From contig DXZW01000048.1 of assembly GCA_019419455.1 (NCBI GenBank), positions 62,001-126,000 on the forward strand: 64,000 bases of DNA. The letters are read 5' to 3'. Below are positions 24,423 through 33,689 of this stretch, piece after piece (the first letter of the stretch is position 1; each line of letters starts with the position of its first letter). The position numbers and the translations under genes are program-made. Source of the stretch: Collinsella sp. (GTDB lineage: Bacteria > Actinomycetota > Coriobacteriia > Coriobacteriales > Coriobacteriaceae). The notes under the pieces were generated by a model. That model made no database searches, was not told the origin of the DNA, and saw only the letters and a list, made by a program, of their open reading frames with translations.

Positions 24423-25787
24423 CTACTTGGGAGCGTTGCCGCTACGGTCGCGCTCGCTTTGCTCCACACGCCACTCTTCCCAACCGCGGCCGGCAGGCTG
24501 CCAGAACGCGCCGCGCTCCAACCCCTCGGGCAAATAGCGCTGATCGACCCAGCCTTCGGGATAATCGTGCGGGTACTTGTATACACCATACTCGTCGCTG
24601 CCGGGACGGTGACGATCGCGCAGGTAACTCGGCACCTCGCGAAGACCACTGCTGTGGATATCGGCCAGCGCCGCATCGATCGAGGCCTCGCACGCGTTGG
24701 ACTTAGGCGCCAGGCACACATAGAGCGCAGCCTGAGCCAGGTTGATGCGACACTCGGGATAGCCAATGACCTCGGCAGATTTAAATGCGGCATGTGCCAC
24801 CAAAAGCGCCTGCGGGTCGGCGTTGCCAACATCCTCGGAAGCCTGAATAATAATGCGGCGAGCGATAAACTTGGGATCCTCCCCTGCATCGATCATGCGC
24901 GCGAGCCAATAGATCGTGGCATCGGGGTCGCTGCCGCGCATAGATTTAATAAACGCACTGATAATGTCGTAGTGCATGTCACCGTTTTTGTCATACGAAA
25001 AACCACGACGCGGATTGGCGATCTTCACGTCATCCACGGTAATGGGATAGCGTTCCCCCGCCGCCGGCGCTGGCGTTCCCTCGGTATCGGGACGCGTAAC
25101 GGCAATCTCACTCGCAAGCTCGAGCGTCGTGAGCGCCGAGCGCGCATCACCCGCGGCCAGCGTGCAAATGGTCTTGACTGTATCCTCATCGGCCGAGAAC
25201 TTACCGTTTAAACCCTGCGGCGCCTCGAGCGCACGCTCAATGAGCATGGCGATATCCTCGTCCTTCAGGTGCTCAAGCTCTACCACACGCCCACGCGAGA
25301 GCAATGCCGAGTTGACCTCAAAGTACGGGTTTTCCGTCGTGGCGCCAATCATAATGACGGTGCGGTTCTCGACCGCATGCAGCAGGGCATCTTGCTGCGA
25401 CTTCGAAAAGCGATGGATCTCATCGATAAACAGAATGGTGCGGCGGTCGTAGGTGTTCAGACGGGTCTTAGCCTCATCGATTACGCGGCGCAGGTCCTTC
25501 ACAGTGCCCGTCACGGCGCTGACCTCGACAAACTCGCTCTTGGTATGGTTGGCGATAATGTGGGCCAGCGTCGTCTTGCCCGTGCCAGCCGGGCCGTACA
25601 GAATCACGCTCGACAGCACGTCATGCTCAATCGCGGCGCGCAGCCACGAGCCCTTACCGACGGCCTTTTGCTGGCCCACATACTCGTCGAGCGAATTGGG
25701 GCGCATACGCACCGCAAGCGGCGCATTTTTAAAGGAGCGCTCGCGCGTCGAAGCAGAAAAAAGGTCGTCCATAGCCATCCCGTGCAT
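24423..25787 (-). CDS. rarA: Replication-associated recombination protein RarA (MgsA)
   Basis: A 454-residue AAA+ ATPase related to clamp-loader subunits that works at stalled replication forks. Walker A is GPAGTGKTTLA (about residue 65), Walker B is LFIDEIHRF, sensor 1 is GATTENP, and the C-terminal MgsA domain contains IYWLARMIDAGEDPKFIARR. The start is unclear: ATG 25787 is listed, but ATG 25772 (MDDLFSAS) is preceded by GGGATGGCT and may be the true one. It lies between dgt and the stress module on the minus strand. Confidence 0.93.
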   Translation of the reverse strand: MHGMAMDDLFSASTRERSFKNAPLAVRMRPNSLDEYVGQQKAVGKGSWLRAAIEHDVLSSVILYGPAGTGKTTLAHIIANHTKSEFVEVSAVTGTVKDLRRVIDEAKTRLNTYDRRTILFIDEIHRFSKSQQDALLHAVENRTVIMIGATTENPYFEVNSALLSRGRVVELEHLKDEDIAMLIERALEAPQGLNGKFSADEDTVKTICTLAAGDARSALTTLELASEIAVTRPDTEGTPAPAAGERYPITVDDVKIANPRRGFSYDKNGDMHYDIISAFIKSMRGSDPDATIYWLARMIDAGEDPKFIARRIIIQASEDVGNADPQALLVAHAAFKSAEVIGYPECRINLAQAALYVCLAPKSNACEASIDAALADIHSSGLREVPSYLRDRHRPGSDEYGVYKYPHDYPEGWVDQRYLPEGLERGAFWQPAGRGWEEWRVEQSERDRSGNAPK

Positions 25788-25832
25788 TAATCAAAATCGT
25801 TGTTGACCAATAGTATACCGAAAGGATACGAA

Positions 25833-27080
25833 CTACCGTTCGTTAATATAGGTGCGGTGCGGAAACTTTAGACCTGGGAACAATTTGCTCGTCAGCTCGC
25901 AGAAATAACCATCCGTCATGCTTGCGATGTAATCGACGACGGCCTGATCCTTGTCGTCCTGCCAGGCATAGGTGCGATCGTAGTAGGAAAGCTGCTGCTC
26001 AATGCGCGAAACATGATGCTTAAAGATGTAAGAGAACTCGTCGCCTTTATTTAGATCCTGCAGGCAACGGTCGTAGAGTTTTTCGAATGCCTCGCGCAAC
26101 TCCGCCTCGGAATCGCCCTCGATGCCGCCCTTGCTGTAGATCTTCTCGTAGTTCTCGCGCTTGGCCCGGCGGATTTCCTCAAACAGGTCCTCGCTCATCT
26201 CGATACGCGGTTTACCGTAACTATGTTCCACGATATCGATGGAGGCGTGTGTGAGGATCCAACTGTTGTAGGCACCGCCCCGGTCATCATCAAAAGCGTC
26301 GGGCGAAAGCAGGCCCGCCGCGATCGCATCCTGACGGTCACGACCGACGTAGGCGAGGATGTCCGAAATGCGAACGACGCAGCCCTCGAGCGTCATGGGA
26401 CGCAGGTGCTCAATAGCGCCATAGCCTGTGGCGATACAGTCCTCAACCGTCTGATCGAACTGGTCAAAGGAGCTCATGTCCGAGAGCTCAAACGCACGCT
26501 GCTCGTACTCGCCGTTATGGCATAGAACGCCGTCGAGCGTCTGGAGTGACACGTTGCGGCCGTACAGCGCGTCGAGCACGCGGACCGACTGCACGTTATG
26601 GAAAAAATAACGCCTCGTACGCTCATGATAGATATCGTTGAGGAAGCGCTCGCCGGCATGGCCGAAAGGCGTGTGTCCCAAGTCATGACCCAGGCCAATC
26701 GCCTCGATCAGATCGCAATTGAGCCCCAGGGCGCGACCGATATCGCGCGCAATGCGGGAGACAAGCTGCACGTGCAAACCGCGGCGTGACAGATCGTCAT
26801 TGCTACGGAAACTAAAGACTTGCGTTTTGCCCGCATAACGGGTGTACGCCGGAAGATGAAGTATCTTTTCGGTATCGCGCATAAACGCCGGACGCATAAG
26901 CGTGCCTTTGTCGGCGGCGCGATCAATACGACGAATGACCTGATCGTCGTTGCAACGATACGGGTTGACATAGCCCGAAGCACGATCGGCGGCAATGCGC
27001 TCGACAAGTTCGGGCGACAACGCCGAGGGAATACGGTCCATGCGCGCCTTAATGACGGCCGTTTCTTGATTAGTTGCCAT
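25833..27080 (-). CDS. dgt: dGTP triphosphohydrolase
   Basis: A 415-residue HD-domain enzyme that removes triphosphate from dGTP and perhaps other dNTPs. The metal-binding HD motif is in LIEAIGLGHDLGHTPFGHAGE (about residue 125-145), with the later histidines in CHNGEYEQ and the Asp in VVRISDILAYVGRD. The start at 27080 follows CTTAAGGAGCATGCC. Upstream in-frame codons are rejected. In many actinobacteria dgt precedes dnaG, but here dnaG is far away. The neighbours are rarA and an orphan prepilin peptidase. Confidence 0.93.
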   Translation of the reverse strand: MATNQETAVIKARMDRIPSALSPELVERIAADRASGYVNPYRCNDDQVIRRIDRAADKGTLMRPAFMRDTEKILHLPAYTRYAGKTQVFSFRSNDDLSRRGLHVQLVSRIARDIGRALGLNCDLIEAIGLGHDLGHTPFGHAGERFLNDIYHERTRRYFFHNVQSVRVLDALYGRNVSLQTLDGVLCHNGEYEQRAFELSDMSSFDQFDQTVEDCIATGYGAIEHLRPMTLEGCVVRISDILAYVGRDRQDAIAAGLLSPDAFDDDRGGAYNSWILTHASIDIVEHSYGKPRIEMSEDLFEEIRRAKRENYEKIYSKGGIEGDSEAELREAFEKLYDRCLQDLNKGDEFSYIFKHHVSRIEQQLSYYDRTYAWQDDKDQAVVDYIASMTDGYFCELTSKLFPGLKFPHRTYINER

Positions 27081-27111
27081 GGCATGCTCCTTAAGAAGAA
27101 TGCGCAATCGG

Positions 27112-27534
27112 TTACAATGTGCAGCCCACGACCTCGATTATGGCAAAAATCGGCACTAGAAACGGGAGCAATGGCAGAGAACGCGTTTTTGCGAAGAGGC
27201 AGGAGAGGGCCAGCACCAGGAGCGCGACGGCAAATGCCACGATGCCGCCCAGAGGGTCGAGCGTGCAAAGGGCAAAGAGCGCCTTGGCGTCCCCCATGCC
27301 AATGCCGGGAGCGTGGCGAACACGACGCCAGAGCAACTCGGTAAGCACAAGGGCAAGGCAGACGATGAGAGCAAGACCGGCATGGTCAAGCGCCGTGTTA
27401 ACGCCCTCGTCGAGCCAGACGCCTGCAAACGCCGCCACCGCACACGCACCGGCAAGCGCATTCGGAAACCGCCGCTCACGGGCATCAATCGCCGCGCCGG
27501 CAAAGATGCAAATCCAAAACGGGATATAGACCAT
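27112..27534 (-). CDS. A24 family prepilin peptidase, catalytic domain only
   Basis: A 140-residue integral membrane aspartic protease of the type IV prepilin peptidase family. The two catalytic Asp are visible in GAAIDARERRFPN (residue about 14) and GIGMGDAKAL (about 75), the GxGD motif. It lacks the N-terminal methyltransferase domain and so resembles CpaA/TadV. The start at 27534 follows CCAAGGAGGTGTTCG. No pilin, secretion ATPase or tad genes are nearby. A dispersed palindromic repeat lies just upstream. Confidence 0.85.
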   Translation of the reverse strand: MVYIPFWICIFAGAAIDARERRFPNALAGACAVAAFAGVWLDEGVNTALDHAGLALIVCLALVLTELLWRRVRHAPGIGMGDAKALFALCTLDPLGGIVAFAVALLVLALSCLFAKTRSLPLLPFLVPIFAIIEVVGCTL

Positions 27535-27566
27535 CGAACACCTCCTTGGGCAGCAGCTCAAACGCA

Positions 27567-27607
27567 AAAACCACCACAAAGGTGCCTGTCCCCTTTGTGG
27601 TGGTTTT
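27567..27607 (-). repeat. 41-base palindromic repeat acting as terminator (copy A)
   Basis: Two perfect 16-bp arms begin AAAACCACCACAAAGG. On the minus strand the loop reads GGACAGGCA. It sits 9 bases after the glycosyltransferase stop and ends in TTTTGCG. Copy B at 35227-35266 differs by only two bases and has the same orientation relative to its upstream gene. Confidence 0.85.
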
Positions 27608-27615
27608 GGTGGTGG

Positions 27616-28911
27616 TTATTTGGCGCCTTGCATGACCTCGTCGAGGGTAACGCTTACGGCGTGCTGCGTCGGCACCCAGTCGACCTTTAGGAACAGAGCA
27701 GCCACCGTGATGGGGATATAGCTGAACATAAAGATCGGGAAGGTAAACAGGTTGGTCACCAGACGCCACTTTTGCGCGCAGTGAATATGCTTGTACTCAA
27801 AGATGGTCGTGAGCAGCGCAAGGATAAAGAAGGTCTGGTACATCATCGCGAAGGTCATAATGAGCGAGGCGGCACAAGCCTGCATCTCGACTTCGGTAGC
27901 CAAGAAGCCGTGTGAGAGTCCACCCACGATGAGGAACGTCGCGTTGGCGAGCATGGAAATCAGGGACAGAAGCATGCCCGGAGCGATGGTCATAAACATG
28001 TCATATGCGGCAAAGCGATGATAGCAAAACGTCGATTTGACCAGATGCTTACCGTAGGTAAAGAACACCTGGTAGAAGCCCTTGGTCCAGCGCATACGCT
28101 GCTTCCAAGACGCTTTAAACGTCACGGGTTGCTCGTCAAAAAACTCCGCCGGCGCATAGCCAATGCGAATGCCGTGAATGGCGCAGAACGTGGTGAACTG
28201 AATATCCTCGGTCAGCGTGTGGAACTGCCAGCCGTGCATACCCTCGATAACACTGGCGGAGATGAGGTAGCCCGAACCCGAGACGGCACAGGACGTCTTG
28301 CAGATATTACGCGCGTTGTTAAGGAAACGCGCCTCGCGCAGGTACCAAGTGGCGTTGGCAGCCGAGATCCACGAGCTGCCAAAGTTCTTGGAGTTGCGGT
28401 AGCTTGTGACCACATGGAATCCCTGGTCAAAGGCGTCATTCATCTTGGAGACGTAATCGCGGGAGATAACGTTGTCGGCATCGAAGATAAAGTAGCCCTC
28501 AAAGGTATCGGGATACTCGTTAAGAATGCGGTCAAAACCAAAGTCCATGACCCAGCTCTTGCCTTTACGGGCCAGGTCGTTTCGCTCGTACACGACAGCG
28601 CCCGCCTCGCGCGCGAGCTGCGCGGTGTTATCGGTGCAGGCATCGGCGACGACAAAGACCTCGATGAGCTCGGACGGATAATCCTGGTCCTTGATGGAGC
28701 GAACGAGGTTGGCGATAACGGCCTCCTCGTTGTGTGCTGCAATAAAGAAGGCATACCGGTGGAGTTTTTTGGCCTTGGGAGGCGCGACCTCGCCGCGGAG
28801 AGCACCGATGACAAAGAAGACCACCTGGTACAAGAAGCAGACCGTGAGCAGCGTGACGACAATCTGGTTGAAGATCACGATGGGTGTGTTGGTTTGTAAA
28901 AAGGCGAGCAT
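27616..28911 (-). CDS. Membrane family 2 glycosyltransferase
   Basis: A 431-residue processive-type GT2 enzyme. After one N-terminal transmembrane helix the catalytic domain shows FFIAAHNEEAVI, ADACTDNT, the metal-binding DAD in FIFDADNV (about residue 145), the catalytic TEDIQ and the QRMRW (QxxRW) motif found in cellulose/hyaluronan synthase relatives. About four transmembrane helices follow. It should make or extend a surface polysaccharide or glycolipid; the product cannot be told. It has a good ribosome site (GGGAGCCTGC) and stands alone between rluD and the repeat-terminated gap. Confidence 0.88.
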   Translation of the reverse strand: MLAFLQTNTPIVIFNQIVVTLLTVCFLYQVVFFVIGALRGEVAPPKAKKLHRYAFFIAAHNEEAVIANLVRSIKDQDYPSELIEVFVVADACTDNTAQLAREAGAVVYERNDLARKGKSWVMDFGFDRILNEYPDTFEGYFIFDADNVISRDYVSKMNDAFDQGFHVVTSYRNSKNFGSSWISAANATWYLREARFLNNARNICKTSCAVSGSGYLISASVIEGMHGWQFHTLTEDIQFTTFCAIHGIRIGYAPAEFFDEQPVTFKASWKQRMRWTKGFYQVFFTYGKHLVKSTFCYHRFAAYDMFMTIAPGMLLSLISMLANATFLIVGGLSHGFLATEVEMQACAASLIMTFAMMYQTFFILALLTTIFEYKHIHCAQKWRLVTNLFTFPIFMFSYIPITVAALFLKVDWVPTQHAVSVTLDEVMQGAK

Positions 28912-28993
28912 GCAGGCTCCCAGGAACGCGTTACGTAAACAACCGTATATCTTACCGCAGGCTAGGGGCGTTCAAGAAACCACCTAATACTGG

Positions 28994-30007
28994 CTAGGCT
29001 TCGAGCAGGCCGAGCTGCGGTACGATTTCGTCGCCGGCAGCAGTGCGACCAAGCGAACGCGGGGCCAGGTCGTCAAGAACCGCAGCGAGATCCCACGGCA
29101 GCTCGTCGCGGCGCTCAATGCGCTCCCCCGTCACGGGATGATCGAACGCTACGCGCCAGGAATGGAGGAATTGCCTGGTCAGACCCTGATCGGCGCGTGC
29201 ATCGCACTTGCCGTAGAGCGGATCGCCCACGCAGGCGTGGTTGATATGGCGCATGTGCACGCGAATCTGATGCGTGCGACCGGTAAACAGGTGACACTCA
29301 ACGAGTGTGTAGCCGTCATCAAAGCGCGTGGAATCAAAACGCTCAAGGACCTTGAAGGTCGTGATGGCTTGGCGCGCAAAGGGATCGTCCGAAACCGCCA
29401 TCTTCACGCGGTCGCGCGTCGATCGGGCAATACCGGTGTTGATGGTGCCCTCGTCCATGGCGATGTGCCCGTGAACGAGCGTAATGTAGCGGCGGTCGAG
29501 CGTGCGCGTACGGATAAGATTTTGGAGCGCGCGCTGGGTGTCGTCGTCCTTTGCCGCAAGCATAAGACCTGAGGTATCGCGATCCAAACGATGCACGATA
29601 CCGGGGCGGTCCTCGCCCTGCACGGTGCCCAGATGGTCGATACCACAGTGATAGACCAGGGCATTCGCGAGCGTACCGCTCTCATGACCATGCGCAGGAT
29701 GGCACACCAGGCCGCGCTGCTTGGAGAGCACGATGAGATAGTCGTCCTCGTAGCGAATGTCGAGCGGGATGGCCTCGGGAATCACATCGGTGGGATCGTG
29801 CGGCTCGGGCAAATCAACCGAAATACGGTCACCGGCTCGCACGGCGTACTTTTTGGACAGGCAGGTCTCGCCATTGACCACTACGGCCCCACCCTCAATC
29901 AGATGCGCGCAGGCAGAGCGCGTAGGGCAGCCGTCATTGGCGCCCAGATAGGCGTCAAGACGCTGACCAGCGGCATCGTCGGCAACAAGGATATGGATGT
30001 CGGCCAT
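28994..30007 (-). CDS. RluA/RluD family pseudouridine synthase
   Basis: A 337-residue enzyme converting uridines to pseudouridine, probably in 23S rRNA. An N-terminal S4 domain (about 10-70, QRLDAYLGAN) precedes the catalytic domain with the signature HRLDRDTSGLML holding the nucleophilic Asp. The later TGRTHQIRVH motif is also present. It overlaps lspA by TAATG, the widespread lspA-rluD pairing. Exact target positions cannot be assigned from sequence. Confidence 0.94.
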   Translation of the reverse strand: MADIHILVADDAAGQRLDAYLGANDGCPTRSACAHLIEGGAVVVNGETCLSKKYAVRAGDRISVDLPEPHDPTDVIPEAIPLDIRYEDDYLIVLSKQRGLVCHPAHGHESGTLANALVYHCGIDHLGTVQGEDRPGIVHRLDRDTSGLMLAAKDDDTQRALQNLIRTRTLDRRYITLVHGHIAMDEGTINTGIARSTRDRVKMAVSDDPFARQAITTFKVLERFDSTRFDDGYTLVECHLFTGRTHQIRVHMRHINHACVGDPLYGKCDARADQGLTRQFLHSWRVAFDHPVTGERIERRDELPWDLAAVLDDLAPRSLGRTAAGDEIVPQLGLLEA

Positions 30008-30606
30008 TAGCGCTCATTCCTTTCACGAATCTTGCGGGCACGCTCCCCACGTTGTTTAGCCTTGCGCTTGGCGCGGGCCTCATCACGGGCGTTAAGCTCG
30101 GCGGTCGCATCGACCTCACGGGCCGCGGGGCTCAAGAACATGTAACCGAAGAGGGCGAGCACTACACCGACCGTAATGCCGATATCGGCCACATTGAAGA
30201 CGGGGAAGTCGATGAAGGTGGTGGCAATAAAATCGGTCACGAAGCCAAAGGCCAAACGATCGATTGCGTTACCGATAGCACCGCCCGCAACCATCGCCAT
30301 GCCCACAACCTCAAGATGGGCAAGCTGGGGTGCACGAACGAGGTACACAAAAATAGCGATAATGACCGCCAACGCCAGCACGGCAAACGCGATGCCATGC
30401 CCCTCGCCCATGCTAAAGGCGGCACCGATATTGCGGACAAACATAAAGTCGATGACACCAGGGATGACGGTCACATGCAAAGCGTCGCCCACGGCACGAA
30501 CCGCAAACTTGGTCAGCTGGTCAAGAAGCAGCACAACCAGCGCCATCCCACCAGCAACACCCAACCGCCAACGCAAAGGCGGCGTCATATCCCCAGTACG
30601 ACCCAA
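30007..30606 (-). CDS. lspA: Lipoprotein signal peptidase (signal peptidase II)
   Basis: A four-helix membrane aspartic protease removing signal peptides from diacylated prolipoproteins. The two catalytic Asp are in GNAIDRLAFGFVTDFI and FNVADIGIT, with the VRNIGAAFSM loop also conserved. At 199 residues it is longer than usual because of a highly basic, Lys/Arg-rich C-terminal tail (about 160-199). The likely start is TTG at 30606, preceded by AGGGGATTGAT; an ATG six codons in (30588) is the alternative. Confidence 0.93.
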   Translation of the reverse strand: MGRTGDMTPPLRWRLGVAGGMALVVLLLDQLTKFAVRAVGDALHVTVIPGVIDFMFVRNIGAAFSMGEGHGIAFAVLALAVIIAIFVYLVRAPQLAHLEVVGMAMVAGGAIGNAIDRLAFGFVTDFIATTFIDFPVFNVADIGITVGVVLALFGYMFLSPAAREVDATAELNARDEARAKRKAKQRGERARKIRERNER

Positions 30607-30707
30607 ATCAATCCCCTACCCTCAAGAACATCGAATTACGTTTAACGCAAATCAATATCTTATATTGACCAGCAACGAAATAGCCGATGATTCGTTACCA
30701 ACAGCGA

Positions 30708-30806
30708 AAACCCGCCAGAGCGAGCAAGGTGCCTTGAAGCAAGGCGGCATAGACCTTCTGGTCATGCCGCCGAAGCTGAAAGGCAGATTGCCGCTCTGGC
30801 GGGTTT
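30708..30806 (-). terminator. Long structured 3' hairpin downstream of ileS
   Basis: Outer arms AAACCCGCCAGAGCG (30708-30722) and CGCTCTGGCGGGTTT (30792-30806) form a perfect 15-bp stem. Inside, GGCGGCAT..GACC pairs with GGTC..ATGCCGCC around a 4-base loop. On the minus strand the outer arm runs into TTTTCG. It may be a terminator enlarged by a repeat. The rest of the 240-base ileS-lspA gap shows nothing else. Confidence 0.6.
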
Positions 30807-30819
30807 GCAGCGTCAACCT

Positions 30820-30847
30820 GTTACGCGGTTTGGTAAAACCGCGTAAC
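30820..30847 (-). terminator. Hairpin touching the ileS stop codon
   Basis: GTTACGCGGTTT and AAACCGCGTAAC form a perfect 12-bp stem with a 4-base loop, starting in the ileS stop codon. No U-tract follows, so it may protect the 3' end or slow the polymerase before the longer structure downstream. Confidence 0.55.
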
Positions 30848-33648
30848 TACAAAGCGTTCGCACACCTCTCGCAGATGTGAGCGTGGCCGTTGTACTCGCC
30901 GACGGTGGTGCGGTAGTTCCAGCAACGGTCGCAGCACTCGCCCTCAGCAGCCTCGATGGCAACGGAGAGCTCCTCGCCCTGGGTCAACTCAACATCGGAG
31001 ACGATGTAGAACTCGGCCAGGTCGACGGCCTTGTCGCCGGTCAGCAGCGCGTACATCTCGGCGGGAACGACCGCCTTGACGCGGACCTGCTGGCTCTTGG
31101 TGAAGGTACCGGCGGAGCGGGCGTCCTCAAGGGCCTTGGTCACGGCGCTACGGAGCTCGAGTGAAGCCTCGAGCACGCCCTCGAACTCATTGGCCTCGTC
31201 GACCGTGATGGGCGACTTGTACCAATCGAGCAGCGCGGCGTACTTCTGGTGGTCGACGCAGCCGGCGGGCGCATAGGCCATGGCCTCATCGACGGTGTAG
31301 GACAGGATCGGCTGCAAATCGCGCATGAGCATCGAGAAGAGCTCGGCGAGCACGGTCTGGGCGCTGCGGCGCTCGAGCGAGCCGGGCTTTTCGCAGTACA
31401 GACGGTCCTTCAGGGCGTCGAGGTACACGTTGGAAAGCTCGGTAACCACGAAGTCGTAGAGCGCACGGTAGGCGCGCGGGAACTCGTAGCTGGCGTAGGC
31501 ATCGTCGACCTCGGCCTGAACCTGGGTCAGACGGGCAACCATGAGCTTGTCGAGCGGCAGCAGGTCGGCAAAGGCGACGCCGTCGGTCTCGGGCTCAAAC
31601 TGACCCTCGAGCTCGGAGAGCAGGAAGCGCAGCGTGTTGCGGAAACGACGGTAGGCATCGGACGTACGAGCAAGGATCTCGTGGTCGATGGAGACATCGG
31701 AGCTGGTATCGACCGAGGCGACCCACAGGCGGATGATGTCGGCGCCCATCTCATCACAGACCTTGTTGGGGTCGATGACGTTACCGAGCGACTTGGACAT
31801 CTTGCGGCCCTGGCCGTCGAGCGTGAAGCCCTGCGAGACGACCGCCTTGTACGGAGCATGGCCGTTGGCACCCACCGACGTGAGCAGCGAGCTCTGGAAC
31901 CAACCGCGATGCTGGTCGGAGCCCTCAAGATACACGTCCGCCGGATACTCCAGCTCGGGGCGATACTCGCAGACGGCCTTCCAAGACACGCCGGAGTCCC
32001 ACCACACGTCGAGGATATCCTTATCGGCCTTGAGGTGATGGCCACCGCACTTGGGGCAGACGCAGGCCTCGCCCAGGTAGCTCTCGGGAGCGTCGGTGAA
32101 CCAGGCGTCGGAGCCCTTCTCATGGAAGAGCTTGATGACGGCGTCGAGCGTGGCATCGTTCATGACCTTCTCGCCGCAGTCGGCGCAGGTGTAGCTGGGG
32201 ATAGGCACGCCCCAGTTGCGCTGACGGCTGATGCACCAGTCGGGACGCTGCTCGACCATGGCACCGATGCGGTTGGCCGCGTGGGCCGGATACCACTTGA
32301 CGTTCTCGCGGACCTCTTTGCCAGCCTGCTCACGCAAACCGGTCTTGTCCATCGAGACAAACCACTGGTCGGTAGCACGGAAGAGCACCGGGTGCTTGCA
32401 GCGCCAGCAGTGCGGATAGCTGTGCGCGATCTTCTTCTCGAGGACCAGGGTGCCGCGCTCGCGCAGGAACTCGATGATGTGCGGGTTGGCCTCATCGGTA
32501 TCCATACCGCTGAAGGGGCCACCGGTGCCAAACTCCTCACCGGTGTAGAACTTGCCGTCGTCATCGACCGGCATGCAGATGTCGGTGATGCCCTCCTTGA
32601 GGCAGGCAAAGTAGTCGTCGACGCCGTGGCCGGGCGAGTTGTGGACGATACCGGTACCGTCATCGACACCGACGTAATCCGCCAGCAGCGCCACGCCCTC
32701 AACGCCGTCAAAGATCGGCTGCTTGTAGTGGATGTGGTGGAAGGTCTCGGCGGGAACCACGTAGGGCTTGCCGTCGACCATGACCGGGGTGTACTCCCAA
32801 CCAAACTCCTCACAGCACTTGGGAGCCAGGCCCTCAAGCATGACCTCGGCACGACCCTCGTGCTCAACGGCGACATAGGCGGCGCCGGGCTTAAGGGAAA
32901 CGGCCTGGTCGGAGGGGATGGTCCACGGCGTGGTCGTCCAGATGATAAAGTCGACCGGGCCGTCGAAGTTCTCGAGGCCGGCGGGCTTGGAGGTCATCTC
33001 AAAGCGCACGAAGATGGACGGGCTCGTCTCATCGGAGTACTCGATCTCGGCCTCGGCGAGTGCGGTGTGGCAGTGCTTGCACCAGTGAACCGGCTTGTGG
33101 CCGCGATAGATCATGCCCTTATCGAACATGGACTTGAAGACCTCGATGTCGGCGGCGTCATGCTGGTGATAGAGCGTCAGATATGGGTTGTCCCAGTCGC
33201 CGAGCACGCCCAGGCGACGGAAGCCGGCCTTCTGCAGCTCGATGTTCTCGACAGCGAACTTGTTGCAGAGCTCACGGATCTTGGCCGTGGAAGTCTGGTT
33301 GAACTTCTCGGTGCCGAGCTTCTCCTCGACCTTGTGCTCAATCGGCTGACCGTGGCAGTCCCAACCGGGGACATAGGGAACCTCATAGCCCTGCATCATC
33401 CAGTAACGGTTGATCATGTCCTTGGAGATCTTGTTCATGGCGTGGCCGATGTGGATCGGGCCGTTGGCGTACGGAGGGCCGTCGTGCAGCACGAACTTCT
33501 TGTGACCCTCGTTCTTCTTCAGAACCTGCTCGTAGACCTTGTTGTCCTGCCAGTCCTTGAGTCGCTTGGGCTCGGACTTGGAAAGACCGGCACGCATGGG
33601 AAAACCGGTCTTGGGCAGATTCATCGTCTGCTTGTACTCGTTTGCCAC
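30847..33648 (-). CDS. ileS: Isoleucyl-tRNA synthetase
   Basis: Class Ia synthetase charging tRNA-Ile, 933 residues. It has the HIGH-type signature GPIHIGHAMNK, the KMSKS signature GRKMSKSLGN, a CP1 editing domain with TTTPWTIPSDQA, and C-terminal zinc cysteines in ECCDRCWNYR and HICERCANAL. The start is GTG at 33648, preceded by AAAGGGGTACC. The longer reading extends into the leader and has no support. Expression is controlled by the T-box leader directly upstream. Confidence 0.96.
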   Translation of the reverse strand: MANEYKQTMNLPKTGFPMRAGLSKSEPKRLKDWQDNKVYEQVLKKNEGHKKFVLHDGPPYANGPIHIGHAMNKISKDMINRYWMMQGYEVPYVPGWDCHGQPIEHKVEEKLGTEKFNQTSTAKIRELCNKFAVENIELQKAGFRRLGVLGDWDNPYLTLYHQHDAADIEVFKSMFDKGMIYRGHKPVHWCKHCHTALAEAEIEYSDETSPSIFVRFEMTSKPAGLENFDGPVDFIIWTTTPWTIPSDQAVSLKPGAAYVAVEHEGRAEVMLEGLAPKCCEEFGWEYTPVMVDGKPYVVPAETFHHIHYKQPIFDGVEGVALLADYVGVDDGTGIVHNSPGHGVDDYFACLKEGITDICMPVDDDGKFYTGEEFGTGGPFSGMDTDEANPHIIEFLRERGTLVLEKKIAHSYPHCWRCKHPVLFRATDQWFVSMDKTGLREQAGKEVRENVKWYPAHAANRIGAMVEQRPDWCISRQRNWGVPIPSYTCADCGEKVMNDATLDAVIKLFHEKGSDAWFTDAPESYLGEACVCPKCGGHHLKADKDILDVWWDSGVSWKAVCEYRPELEYPADVYLEGSDQHRGWFQSSLLTSVGANGHAPYKAVVSQGFTLDGQGRKMSKSLGNVIDPNKVCDEMGADIIRLWVASVDTSSDVSIDHEILARTSDAYRRFRNTLRFLLSELEGQFEPETDGVAFADLLPLDKLMVARLTQVQAEVDDAYASYEFPRAYRALYDFVVTELSNVYLDALKDRLYCEKPGSLERRSAQTVLAELFSMLMRDLQPILSYTVDEAMAYAPAGCVDHQKYAALLDWYKSPITVDEANEFEGVLEASLELRSAVTKALEDARSAGTFTKSQQVRVKAVVPAEMYALLTGDKAVDLAEFYIVSDVELTQGEELSVAIEAAEGECCDRCWNYRTTVGEYNGHAHICERCANAL

Positions 33649-33689
33649 GGTACCCCTTTCATGTCGTGGGCGCGCACGCCCTCTGGGCA

